From: Woeseiaceae bacterium
GTDB taxonomy: Bacteria; Pseudomonadota; Gammaproteobacteria; Steroidobacterales; Woeseiaceae
NCBI GenBank assembly: GCA_021773075.1
Contig: JAJFKT010000026.1
Location: forward strand, 806,356-870,355
Reading direction: 5' to 3'
DNA length: 64,000 nt
In this document: one piece after another, positions 25,137 through 34,057 of the stretch
How the letters are laid out: each line of letters starts with the position of its first letter
Numbering within the stretch: position 1 is the stretch's first letter
Notes under the pieces: model-generated
Database searches by the model: none
The model's input: only the letters and a program-made list of their open reading frames with translations
Told to the model about the DNA's origin: nothing
Translations under genes and position numbers: made by a program

Positions 25137-26665
25137 AAGACATCGTCGACCAGCTCGAAGAAAAACGCGCAGCGGCCAGGATGGGCGGTGGCCAAAAGCG
25201 CATCGACGCACAGCACGCGCGCGGTAAGTTAACGGCTCGCGAGCGCCTCGAGATTCTGCTCGACAAGGACAGCTTCGAAGAGTGGGATGCTTTCGTTGAG
25301 CACCGCTGTACCGACTTCGGTATGGAAGACAAAAAAATCCCCGGCGACGGTGTCGTTGGCGGTTACGGAACCATCAACGGTCGTATGGTGTTCGCCTATT
25401 CGCAGGACTTTACGGTATTCGGCGGATCACTCGCCGAAGGACACGCTGAGAAAATCTGCAAGCTCATGGAACAGGCCATGAAAGTCGGCGCTCCGATTAT
25501 CGGTCTGGCTGATTCCGGCGGCGCTCGAATTCAGGAAGGCGTTGTTTCTTTGGGTGGCTATGCCGATGTGTTCCAACGCAATGCATTGGCCTCAGGGGTC
25601 GTGCCACAAATATCAGTCATCATGGGCCCGTGTGCTGGCGGTGCAGTGTACTCGCCGGCGATGACCGATTTTATTTTTATGGTCAAAGACACGTCCTACA
25701 TGTTTGTGACCGGTCCCGATGTTGTCAAAACGGTAACGCACGAAGTCGTCACGGCTGAAGAGCTCGGCGGTGCGCTTACGCACTCCACGATTTCCGGTGT
25801 TTGTGATTGCGCTTACGATAACGATGTCGAGACTTTGCTAATGGTCAGGCGTTTCATCAACTACCTGCCGTCCAACAACCGACAAAAGCCACCGTATCGT
25901 CCAACGCCCGACAAGCCGGATCGTATGGAAATATCCCTGGATACGTTGATCCCCGACAACCCGAACAAGCCCTACGACATAAAGGAAGTCATTCACAAGG
26001 TCTCTGACGATAACGAGTTCTGGGAAATTCAGCCGGATCATGCGAAAAACATCGTCATCGGCTTTTCGCGCATGGACGGACATCCGGTCGGTATTGTTGC
26101 GAACCAGCCGTTGGTTCAGGCGGGCTGTCTTGATATCAAATCATCAATCAAGGCGGGTCGTTTCGTACGCTTCTGCGACGCGTTCAGCATTCCCATCGTA
26201 ACCTTCGTTGACGTGCCGGGCTTCATGCCGGGCAGTGCCCAGGAATACGGTGGCATCATCAAGCACGGTGCGAAATTGTTGTTCGCTTACGCCGAGGCAA
26301 CCGTTCCGAAAATTACGATCATCACTCGGAAAGCCTACGGTGGTGCCTACGACGTAATGGCATCGAAGCACCTACGCGGCGATGTCAATCTCGCCTGGCC
26401 CAGCGCCGAGATTGCGGTCATGGGTCCGAAAGGCGCGGTCGAAATCATATTCCGTCAAGACATTGGAGATGACGAGAAAATTGCCCAGCGCACGGAGGAG
26501 TATCGAGAGAAATTTGCCAACCCGTTTATCGCGGCCAGTCGTGGATTCATCGACGACGTAATCGCCCCGCACGCAACTCGAAAACGCATCTGTCGTTCGC
26601 TGGCGATGCTGCGAGACAAGAATCTCGAAAATCCGTGGCGTAAGCATGACAACATTCCACTCTAG
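25133..26665 (+). CDS. pccB: Propionyl-CoA carboxylase beta chain (carboxyltransferase)
   Basis: 510 residues, biotin-dependent carboxyltransferase fold. It has the crotonase-like oxyanion segments [11 protein letters not shown] and [12 protein letters not shown] and a second pair VDVPGFMPG and [10 protein letters not shown]. It moves CO2 from carboxybiotin to propionyl-CoA, giving (S)-methylmalonyl-CoA. It overlaps the mutase gene by 4 bp and precedes pccA by 8 bp, so the two chains are made together. Beta chains for acetyl-CoA or methylcrotonyl-CoA look similar, but this context favours propionyl-CoA. Confidence 0.96.
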   Translation: MKDIVDQLEEKRAAARMGGGQKRIDAQHARGKLTARERLEILLDKDSFEEWDAFVEHRCTDFGMEDKKIPGDGVVGGYGTINGRMVFAYSQDFTVFGGSLAEGHAEKICKLMEQAMKVGAPIIGLADSGGARIQEGVVSLGGYADVFQRNALASGVVPQISVIMGPCAGGAVYSPAMTDFIFMVKDTSYMFVTGPDVVKTVTHEVVTAEELGGALTHSTISGVCDCAYDNDVETLLMVRRFINYLPSNNRQKPPYRPTPDKPDRMEISLDTLIPDNPNKPYDIKEVIHKVSDDNEFWEIQPDHAKNIVIGFSRMDGHPVGIVANQPLVQAGCLDIKSSIKAGRFVRFCDAFSIPIVTFVDVPGFMPGSAQEYGGIIKHGAKLLFAYAEATVPKITIITRKAYGGAYDVMASKHLRGDVNLAWPSAEIAVMGPKGAVEIIFRQDIGDDEKIAQRTEEYREKFANPFIAASRGFIDDVIAPHATRKRICRSLAMLRDKNLENPWRKHDNIPL

Positions 26666-26673
26666 GGAAGGAA

Positions 26674-28665
26674 GTGCCCGTGTTTGACAAGATACTCATA
26701 GCCAATCGCGGCGAGATCGCCTGCCGCGTCATCAAGTCGGCGCAAAAGATGGGCATCAAAACGGTTGCCGTGTATTCCGATGCCGATCGGGACGCACTGC
26801 ACGTTACTTTGGCGGATGAGGTTGTGCACATTGGTGCCTCACCGTCGGCAGAGAGCTATCTGCTTGCTGATCGCATTGTGCAGGCCTGTATCGACACCGG
26901 CGCGCAGGCGGTGCATCCGGGTTACGGTTTCCTCTCGGAGAACTCGTCGTTTTGCGATGCCCTGAGCAACAAGGGTATCGCCTTTATCGGTCCTAAGACG
27001 CACGCCATCGAGACGATGGGGGACAAGATTACGTCGAAAATACTGGCTGACGAATCCGGCGTAAACGTAATTCCTGGATATACAGGCGTATTGCGCGATG
27101 GCGGGCATGCGGTCGAGGTTGCCGCCGATATCGGTTATCCGGTCATGCTCAAAGCCAGCGCGGGCGGTGGTGGCAAGGGCATGCGCGTCGCGCGCAATGA
27201 TGACGAATGCCGTGACGGTTTTGAACGCGCTGCGAACGAGTCACGGTCAAGCTTTGGCGATGATCGTCTCTTCATGGAAAAATTCATCGAAGAGCCGCGG
27301 CATATAGAAATTCAGCTGATCGCGGATAGTCACGGCAACGTCGTGTATCTGAATGAGCGCGAGTGTTCACTGCAGCGCCGTCATCAGAAAGTCATCGAAG
27401 AAGCGCCGTCGCCTTTTCTTGACAAGGCGACGCGAAAAAAGATGGGTGAACAAGCCGTCGCGTTGGCGAAGGCGGTCGACTATGAATCAGCTGGCACGGT
27501 TGAGTTTATTGTCGATCAAAAGCGCAATTTTTATTTCCTCGAAATGAATACGCGCCTGCAGGTGGAACATCCTGTCACTGAATTGACTACCGGAACCGAT
27601 CTGGTTGAACTGATGATTCGCGTTGCCGCTGGAGAAAAACTGCCGGTCGCACAAAAGGACATCGGTATTAAGGGCTGGGCGATTGAGTCGCGCGTATATG
27701 CCGAAGATCCTGCGCGAAACTTCCTGCCGTCAACCGGGCGTCTGAGCTATTACCGGCCGCCGGTGGAAGATGCGCGCGTGCGCGTTGATACAGGCGTCTA
27801 TGAAGGCGGTGAAGTATCCATTTTCTACGATCCAATGATTGCGAAACTCATTGTGCATGGCGAAGACCGTGATGACGCTATCGCACGCATGCGCGCGGCG
27901 CTGGATCAGTTCGTTATTCGTGGCGTTATCAGTAATATTCCGTTCCTCTCCGCGTTAGTGGCGCACCCGAGTTTCGTTTCTGGCGATATCAGCACGAATA
28001 CGATTGCAGAGGTGTATCCGGAGGGTTTCAACACGGCGGACGCTGTGCCTGATGATCCGACGACGCTTGTTACGGTAGCAACTGCAATGCTGCGCAATTA
28101 TCGTGATCGTGCGGCACTGATCGAAGGTCAGTTGCAGGGGCAGGAACGGCGCGTGCCGCAGAATTGGGTCGTTATTTTGAATGGCGAGCATCATCCCGTG
28201 TCTGTTGTTTCGGCGGACGGTGGTTACGACGTGAGCTACGAGGGTAAGGACTACGAGATTCGTAGCGATTGGGTTTTAGGCCAGCTTCTTTACAGCGCGA
28301 CGATCAATGGCCGCGCCGTCGCCGTGCAGGTCACAAGACACAACCAGACGTATCGGCTGTCACACGACGGCCACCAGGTCGACATCGCGATTTTCACGCC
28401 ACGCGAAGCGGAGCTGATGAAGCTCATGCCCGTCAAAGAGCCGCCGGATACATCGCGACACCTTTTAGCACCAATGCCGGGTCTGCTGGTTTCGGTTGCG
28501 GTCAAAGAGGGGGACGAAGTGAAAGCCGGCGAGGAGCTGGTCGTGCTCGAAGCCATGAAAATGGAAAACACACTGCGCGCTGAACGCGACGGCGTTGTTG
28601 CGAAGGTCTTCTTTACGGCCGGCGCGAGTATCGAAGTCGACGAGCTGATTATGGAGCTTGAGTAA
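26674..28665 (+). CDS. pccA: Propionyl-CoA carboxylase alpha chain (biotin carboxylase + BCCP)
   Basis: 663 residues from GTG 26674, with AGGGAAGGA as ribosome site. The biotin carboxylase half starts FDKILIANRGEIACRVI and includes the ATP-grasp glycine loop KASAGGGGKGMR and EMNTRLQVEHPVTE. The C-terminal biotinyl domain has the modified Lys in VLEAMKMENT. It carboxylates its own biotin with ATP and bicarbonate for pccB. The linker between these domains is the PCC/MCC-type BT region. Confidence 0.96.
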   Translation: MPVFDKILIANRGEIACRVIKSAQKMGIKTVAVYSDADRDALHVTLADEVVHIGASPSAESYLLADRIVQACIDTGAQAVHPGYGFLSENSSFCDALSNKGIAFIGPKTHAIETMGDKITSKILADESGVNVIPGYTGVLRDGGHAVEVAADIGYPVMLKASAGGGGKGMRVARNDDECRDGFERAANESRSSFGDDRLFMEKFIEEPRHIEIQLIADSHGNVVYLNERECSLQRRHQKVIEEAPSPFLDKATRKKMGEQAVALAKAVDYESAGTVEFIVDQKRNFYFLEMNTRLQVEHPVTELTTGTDLVELMIRVAAGEKLPVAQKDIGIKGWAIESRVYAEDPARNFLPSTGRLSYYRPPVEDARVRVDTGVYEGGEVSIFYDPMIAKLIVHGEDRDDAIARMRAALDQFVIRGVISNIPFLSALVAHPSFVSGDISTNTIAEVYPEGFNTADAVPDDPTTLVTVATAMLRNYRDRAALIEGQLQGQERRVPQNWVVILNGEHHPVSVVSADGGYDVSYEGKDYEIRSDWVLGQLLYSATINGRAVAVQVTRHNQTYRLSHDGHQVDIAIFTPREAELMKLMPVKEPPDTSRHLLAPMPGLLVSVAVKEGDEVKAGEELVVLEAMKMENTLRAERDGVVAKVFFTAGASIEVDELIMELE

Positions 28666-28668
28666 GCT

Positions 28669-29670
28669 TTGGCGACTGAAGAAATTTCACTTCTTGCCGA
28701 GGCCGTCCGAAATGGCGACCGTCGAGCACTTGCACGTGCAATCACGCTCATAGAGTCAACCCGGGCAGATCATCGGACAGCAGCGAGTGAACTTCTTGAG
28801 ATATTGATGCCCGATACGGGTGAATCTACTCGCATCGGAATTTCCGGCGCACCTGGAGTTGGCAAATCGACATTTATCGAGGCGTTGGGCAATCATGTCA
28901 TCGACGCAGGTCACCGGGTTGCGATCCTGGCCGTTGATCCGTCGTCAGCCGTCAGCGGTGGCTCGATTCTCGGCGACAAAACGCGTATGGAGACGCTGTC
29001 ACGGCGAGATGAAGCGTACATCCGGCCATCTCCTGCGGGTACAACGCTGGGTGGTGTCACTCGCCGAAGCCGTGAAACGCTACTGTTATGCGAGGCCGCC
29101 GGCTTTGACATCATCATCGTTGAAACCGTCGGTGTCGGTCAGTCCGAAACGCGTGTTGCCGACATGACGGATATGTTCGTCCTGTTGTTGCAGCCGGGCG
29201 GTGGCGATGAGCTACAGGGCATCAAGCGCGGCATCATGGAACTCGCCGATCTCGTGCTTATCAACAAGGCCGATGGTGAAATGAAAAAACTGGCGACTCA
29301 GGCCGCGTCAGAATACCGGGATGCACTGCAATTGTTGCGATCGCGTTCGGCTGACTGGAAAGTCGAAGTACACACCTGTTCTGCCCTCGATAAGGTCGGC
29401 ATCAGCGATGCCTGGGGCATCATGGAGCGGCACCAGCAGGCATTGTTAGCCAACGACGAGCTGCAGCCACGCCGGGCAGAGCAAGCGCGTACGTGGATGT
29501 GGTCGGAAGTGCAGGATAGCCTGATCGCCGACCTGAAGGCAGATCCCGAGGTGCAGCAGCACATTCCGGACCTCGAGGCGGCGGCGAGCGCTGGAACTTT
29601 GCCTGCGGGCAAGGCGGCCGAGCGGCTTCTCGAGATATATTTTAAACGGGGCAAACAGGTTAAGAGATGA
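28669..29670 (+). CDS. meaB: Methylmalonyl-CoA mutase-associated GTPase MeaB
   Basis: 333 residues from TTG 28669, three bases after the pccA stop. It is a G3E-family P-loop GTPase: Walker [10 protein letters not shown], the [21 protein letters not shown] segment, ETVGVGQSE (switch region) and NKADG for guanine specificity. MeaB protects and gates cobalamin loading of the mutase encoded three genes upstream. Presence in this operon makes the role secure. Confidence 0.97.
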   Translation: MATEEISLLAEAVRNGDRRALARAITLIESTRADHRTAASELLEILMPDTGESTRIGISGAPGVGKSTFIEALGNHVIDAGHRVAILAVDPSSAVSGGSILGDKTRMETLSRRDEAYIRPSPAGTTLGGVTRRSRETLLLCEAAGFDIIIVETVGVGQSETRVADMTDMFVLLLQPGGGDELQGIKRGIMELADLVLINKADGEMKKLATQAASEYRDALQLLRSRSADWKVEVHTCSALDKVGISDAWGIMERHQQALLANDELQPRRAEQARTWMWSEVQDSLIADLKADPEVQQHIPDLEAAASAGTLPAGKAAERLLEIYFKRGKQVKR

Positions 29671-30143
29671 GCGATCGACCATTTAGTGTATTGGGTATTC
29701 AACAGATCGCGGTTGGCGGTGAAGACAAGAATCGCTTGAGAAATCTTTGGGTGGATACGCTCGGACTTGAACTTGATGGCAACTATCGCAGCGAGTCAGA
29801 AAACGTGGATGAAGACATCGCGTTTTTGGGCGCCGGAGTTTTCAAAGTCGAAGTTGACCTCATGCAGCCCATCGACCCCGATAAATCACCGCGTGTTCAA
29901 AGCCCGGCATTGAATCATGTCGGTCTGTGGGTCGACGATTTGCCTGCTGCCGTGGACTGGCTTTCGGAGCAGGGCATGCGTTTTACGCCGGGCGGAATTC
30001 GCAAGGGTGCATCGGGTTACGATGTTTGTTTTGTGCACCCGAAAGGCAACCAGGCGTTTCCGCTTTGTGGTGAGGGTGTGCTGATCGAGCTGGTGCAGGC
30101 GCCGCTGGAAGTGATCGAGGCGCTTTGCCAGAGTATGGACTAG
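29667..30143 (+). CDS. VOC-superfamily protein, methylmalonyl-CoA epimerase position
   Basis: 158 residues in two beta-alpha-beta-beta-beta halves, overlapping meaB by 4 bp (ATGA). By context it should be the epimerase that links propionyl-CoA carboxylase to the mutase. Two epimerase metal ligands are seen, His in [10 protein letters not shown] and Glu in VLIELVQAP. The first His of the family motif is Gln here (IQQIAV, Gln13). It could be a diverged epimerase, a different VOC lyase, or an enzyme using an altered metal site. The 3' end overlaps the convergent TonB receptor gene by 4 bp. Confidence 0.75.
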   Translation: MSDRPFSVLGIQQIAVGGEDKNRLRNLWVDTLGLELDGNYRSESENVDEDIAFLGAGVFKVEVDLMQPIDPDKSPRVQSPALNHVGLWVDDLPAAVDWLSEQGMRFTPGGIRKGASGYDVCFVHPKGNQAFPLCGEGVLIELVQAPLEVIEALCQSMD

Positions 30144-32344
30144 AGTCTGAAAGTCAGACCGACGTAAGCGGTTCTCGGTAGCCCGGGTCGAAGGCCGGCC
30201 GGACGTCGTGAAGCAACGTAGGTTTTGTCCAGTAGATTATCCACTTTGATATAGGTAGACAGACTGTCGCTGATATTCCAGGTAGCGATCGTGTCCCATA
30301 CAACGTGCGACTGAATGGTTTCCAGCGGATCGAAAGCGCCCTGGCCCGCTACCGCACGCATTTTGCCGACATAGCTTGCCGCGAGACTAACCCGGAATCG
30401 CTCGTTCTCGATCCCGATGTTTGCACGCAATTGATGCTCCGGAATATAGGGCAGTGCATCACCAATTTCGACGTCACCCCAGGGTTCAAAGCCGGAATCG
30501 AATGCATTTTCAAATTCTGCTTCGTTAGTCCAGGTGTATTGCAGACCAACGGGTATGTCGAACGAACCCGCGCCGAATCGATAAGCCGTGCTTAGCTCAA
30601 GCCCGCTCACCAGCACTTCACCGCCGTCGAATTGATCGCCGATCTGGCCACCACCACCTGTTGAATCGGTAACAGTGCCAACCAGGTTGTCGTAGTCGTT
30701 TCTGAAGTAAATCGATTCGAAGCGCAATTCGTCATTGTGGTAGCGAACGCCTGCCTCGAAGTTGACGCTGGATTCTTCACTCGCGGAGCTACCCGGTCCC
30801 GGCGGATTAAATCCTTTGTGGACGCCGGCTAGTAGTCGCCACTCGTTGTTGAGCCGATAAAGCGCGCCTGCGCCCGGAATAAAAACCTGCACCGAACCTG
30901 TGCGAACGCGTGTTGGCCCAAGTGACCGTGTCGGGTCCGCGGTGGAGTAGTCGTTACGCGTGAGATCGATGTCCTCGAAGCGTATGCCGGGCGTGAATAT
31001 CCATGCGCCCGTTCGAATTTCTGAGTCGACAAAATAGGCGGTGACTTCGGCATCCGATACACGGTTGGTTTGTGAGCCGCCGGCTGCTGCTGTCGTCAGG
31101 ACCAGTACGCCGTCTTCCATGCGATAGCCATCCTGATGCTGAAAACGATCCTCTTCGTCATCATGAATGCGGACGCCGGTATTCAGTGAAATGTCGGTGT
31201 CGCCAAATCCCAGATCCCACTCGATTTTTGCCTGCACGCCTTGCGAGAAATAGTCACGATTATTCGCTCGAATCTGAATAGCATCGTCTGTGCTTGTGGT
31301 ACCGGTTAGGTAAGCAAACTCGTCAGCGTAGGTTGCTGGATCGACAAGAACGTTGTTCAAATTAACATCGCCGACCGACTGAACCTTGTACCAGTTGCGT
31401 GAAAAATTGTTGCGGTACGCCGTGATCTCTCCACGCCAGTTCTTGTCGGTGTCGATGACGTAAGTTGCCTGATACTGTTCGTGATCGCTGTCGAAGTTGT
31501 CGTTGGCGGACCCGGCATAGCGCGAATAGGGCGCGAGTGAAAAATCGGCTTCGCTTAGACCCACATAGGTCTCGTTCGAGAATTGGTCGGTATAGCCCAA
31601 TTTGACGCGCAGGCTTTGGTAGACAGCGCTCGTCGGGTCGCTGTCGAGCTGAAATTTAGCGACGTAATCCTCAACATCAAAACCCGTGTCGCCGCCAACC
31701 GGGCCTTGAATCGTCTTAAACCCGTCGCTCTTGGCTTGCACGGTCTCGAGCAACCAGCTGAAGCGATCGCCGTGGTCGCCCACATAAACGTGCGCGTCCA
31801 TCGAGCTGTGGTCGCCGAGGCGTAAATCTGCCGTCGCGCTCATGGCATCCGGGATCGGTGTGGAGATCATGTTTATTGCGCCGCCGGTAGTGCGTGGCCC
31901 TACAGCGACAGAGGCGGGGCCCTTTAGAACTTCGACTGCGCTCATGCGGCGCTGGGTTGGAAAATAATAGGCGGAAGAGGCGGCATACGGGGCCGGCGCG
32001 ATCAGTACACCATCCTCAAGGAGCGCGATACGAGCGCTGCGATCTAGCCCTGAACCCCGAATGCCAATATTCGGCCGCAGGCCAAATCCTTCTTCTTCCT
32101 GAATATAGACGCCGGGAACGGCTCGCAGGACGCGCAATACGTCCGATTGAGCAAACTCGGCGAGCGCTTCGGTGTCGATGACGTGCGCCGATCCCGGCAC
32201 ATCGGCAACATCGGTCCGCTTACCAATAATCGTAACAGTATCAATAACTTCAGAGTCGCGACTGCGGTCCTGAGCGACAGCGAGCAGCGGCAGGAGCAGG
32301 AGGGCTGCACCCGTGGTTGCGCAGGTTTTGAGGGATGATTGCAT
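30140..32344 (-). CDS. TonB-dependent outer-membrane receptor, FecA-like
   Basis: 734 residues. A signal peptide ends LLAVAQ. A TonB-box-like [10 protein letters not shown] is followed by the plug domain ([62 protein letters not shown]) and a 22-strand barrel ending [10 protein letters not shown]. The plug resembles iron(III)-dicitrate/siderophore receptors. A good Fur box lies 46 bp upstream of the start, so iron starvation should induce it. No TonB-dependent sigma-factor pair (FecI/FecR) is next to it. Cargo is not determined. Confidence 0.93.
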   Translation of the reverse strand: MQSSLKTCATTGAALLLLPLLAVAQDRSRDSEVIDTVTIIGKRTDVADVPGSAHVIDTEALAEFAQSDVLRVLRAVPGVYIQEEEGFGLRPNIGIRGSGLDRSARIALLEDGVLIAPAPYAASSAYYFPTQRRMSAVEVLKGPASVAVGPRTTGGAINMISTPIPDAMSATADLRLGDHSSMDAHVYVGDHGDRFSWLLETVQAKSDGFKTIQGPVGGDTGFDVEDYVAKFQLDSDPTSAVYQSLRVKLGYTDQFSNETYVGLSEADFSLAPYSRYAGSANDNFDSDHEQYQATYVIDTDKNWRGEITAYRNNFSRNWYKVQSVGDVNLNNVLVDPATYADEFAYLTGTTSTDDAIQIRANNRDYFSQGVQAKIEWDLGFGDTDISLNTGVRIHDDEEDRFQHQDGYRMEDGVLVLTTAAAGGSQTNRVSDAEVTAYFVDSEIRTGAWIFTPGIRFEDIDLTRNDYSTADPTRSLGPTRVRTGSVQVFIPGAGALYRLNNEWRLLAGVHKGFNPPGPGSSASEESSVNFEAGVRYHNDELRFESIYFRNDYDNLVGTVTDSTGGGGQIGDQFDGGEVLVSGLELSTAYRFGAGSFDIPVGLQYTWTNEAEFENAFDSGFEPWGDVEIGDALPYIPEHQLRANIGIENERFRVSLAASYVGKMRAVAGQGAFDPLETIQSHVVWDTIATWNISDSLSTYIKVDNLLDKTYVASRRPAGLRPGLPRTAYVGLTFRL

Positions 32345-32390
32345 TGTGAATTCGATCGTCGTTATCCGTGGAGTGTGGCAACCTTAATCT

Positions 32391-32410
32391 AAATGCGAAT
32401 CATTCGCAAC
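32391..32410. promoter_or_regulatory. Fur box for the TonB receptor
   Basis: AAATGCGAATCATTCGCAAC contains the palindrome TGCGAATCATTCGCA with a single central base, a strong Fur-type site. It lies between the leftward receptor gene and the rightward regulator prsR. Confidence 0.85.
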
Positions 32411-32531
32411 TGCGGTAAATACCTACGATGAGAGCCGGCGGCAAGGTCACACAAGCGGGTGTGAACCAAGGACTGCCAACCCGATGCCCTTCATGGCATC
32501 ATCCCTTGCCAGTGCTAGCGTTAAGGACAAT

Positions 32532-33923
32532 ATGAGCGAGCAAGCCAGAAAACTACTCATCGTTGAAGACGATCCGGGTCTCCTGAACCAGCTCAAATGG
32601 TGTTTTGAGGGCTACGATGTTTATACCGCTGAGAATCGTGAGGCGGCGATAGCGGAGTTGCGCCGCCATGAGCCTGCCGTCGTTTTGCAGGATCTGGGTT
32701 TGCCACCGAAGCCCGAGGGCGTCGAAGAGGGCCTCGCGACACTGTCCGAAACGCTGCAACTTGCACCGCATACCAAGGTTATCGTGGTGACGGGCAACGG
32801 CGATCAGGAGAACGCCCTGACGGCTGTGGCTCGGGGTGCATACGATTTTTACGAGAAGCCAGTCGATACGGATACCTTGAAACTGCTTGTCGATCGGGCA
32901 TTCAATATCGCTGAGCTGGAAGGCGAAAACAGGCGCTTGCAAAGCCAGGTCAATGAGTCGCCATTAGATGGCATCGTCGCCTCGAGCGAAGGCATGCTGG
33001 CCGTGTGTCGCATGATAGAAAAAGTTGCGCCGACCGACGTCACAACCTTGTTGTTAGGGGAGAGCGGCACCGGTAAAGAATTACTTTCGCGTGCATTGCA
33101 TCGACTAAGTCCACGAGCCGATCAGAATTTCGTCGCGATTAACTGCGCTGCTATCCCGGAGAACCTTTTGGAGTCCGAACTCTTCGGACATGAGAAGGGT
33201 TCATTTACCGGTGCGCACAAGCAGGCGATTGGCAAGGTTGAACTCGCGAGCGGCGGCACATTATTTCTCGATGAGATTGGTGACATGCCGATCGCCTTAC
33301 AGGCAAAAATGCTGCGATTCTTGCAGGAACGTGTCATTGAGCGCGTTGGCGGGCGGCGGGAGATTCCGGTTGACGTACGCGTCATCTGTGCAACCAATCA
33401 AAATCCCGAAGCGATCATCAAGGAAGGTTTGTTCCGTGAGGACCTTTACTATCGAGTCAGTGAAATCACTATCAACATTCCGCCTTTCCGCGACCGCGAA
33501 GAAGGGCGTTTGATTCTCGCGCGAACGCTGTTGCAGAAGTACAGCAAATTGCAGAAACGGGCGATTAATGGGTTCGCTGATGATGCGATTACGGCAATCG
33601 AAGCCTATTCATGGCCGGGCAACGTACGCGAGCTGGAGAACAAAATCAAAGGCGCGGTCATCATGGCCGATGGCAAGATGGTCACTGCAAAAGACTTAGG
33701 TTTGCAGGAGGGCGGGGACGATACCGGATTACTAAACCTTCGCGAGGTTCGCCAACTCGCCGAGTCAAAAGCGATTCGTGTGGCACTGACCAAGAGTTAC
33801 GGCAATATTTCAAAAGCGGCGGAACTGCTGGGCATCACCCGCCCAACCCTGTACGACTTGCTGAATAAATACGGGCTGAGCTCAGATTCCTACTCCAAAA
33901 GAGCGCTGTCCGGCGGTGAATAA
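32532..33923 (+). CDS. prsR: PEP-CTERM-box response regulator (sigma-54 activator)
   Basis: 463 residues from ATG 32532, chosen because AAGGA precedes it; a longer frame starts at 32484. The receiver domain (KLLIVEDDPGLLNQLKW) has its phospho-acceptor Asp in VVLQDLGLPP, with KPEGVEEGL as in PrsR. The AAA+ domain has GESGTGKELL and a sigma-54 loop reading GSFTGA instead of GAFTGA. The C-terminal Fis-type HTH is NISKAAELLGITRPTLYDLL. PrsR activates PEP-CTERM genes with RpoN, and such a promoter is at 17435. Its kinase PrsK is not in the window. Confidence 0.92.
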   Translation: MSEQARKLLIVEDDPGLLNQLKWCFEGYDVYTAENREAAIAELRRHEPAVVLQDLGLPPKPEGVEEGLATLSETLQLAPHTKVIVVTGNGDQENALTAVARGAYDFYEKPVDTDTLKLLVDRAFNIAELEGENRRLQSQVNESPLDGIVASSEGMLAVCRMIEKVAPTDVTTLLLGESGTGKELLSRALHRLSPRADQNFVAINCAAIPENLLESELFGHEKGSFTGAHKQAIGKVELASGGTLFLDEIGDMPIALQAKMLRFLQERVIERVGGRREIPVDVRVICATNQNPEAIIKEGLFREDLYYRVSEITINIPPFRDREEGRLILARTLLQKYSKLQKRAINGFADDAITAIEAYSWPGNVRELENKIKGAVIMADGKMVTAKDLGLQEGGDDTGLLNLREVRQLAESKAIRVALTKSYGNISKAAELLGITRPTLYDLLNKYGLSSDSYSKRALSGGE

Positions 33924-33957
33924 AAAAGGCCGCCTCGAAAGGCGGCCTCAAAAAAAG
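33921..33957 (-). terminator. Intrinsic terminator for the leftward TonB receptor gene
   Basis: A GC-rich 8-bp stem (AGGCCGCC / GGCGGCCT) is followed on the minus strand by TTTTTTA, overlapping the prsR stop. On the plus strand only A-rich sequence follows, so it terminates leftward transcription. Confidence 0.8.
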
Positions 33958-34048
33958 GGGGGTCTAACCCCTAATAAAAAAGGGGGTCAGACCCCGATTT
34001 AGAGGCCGACCCCGATTCAGAGGGCCGGTCCGGGGGGAGGACCGGACC
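33957..34048. repeat. Array of G/C-rich hairpins in the receptor 3' region
   Basis: Three inverted repeats are packed into 92 bp: GGGGT-CTA-ACCCC (33959-33971), GGGGTCAGACCCC (33983-33995) and CCGGTCC with a 7-nt G-rich loop and GGACCGG (34025-34045). The middle one resembles the GGGGTCTGACCCC intergenic palindromes common in proteobacteria. Confidence 0.7.
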
Positions 34049-34057
34049 AATTGCCCG

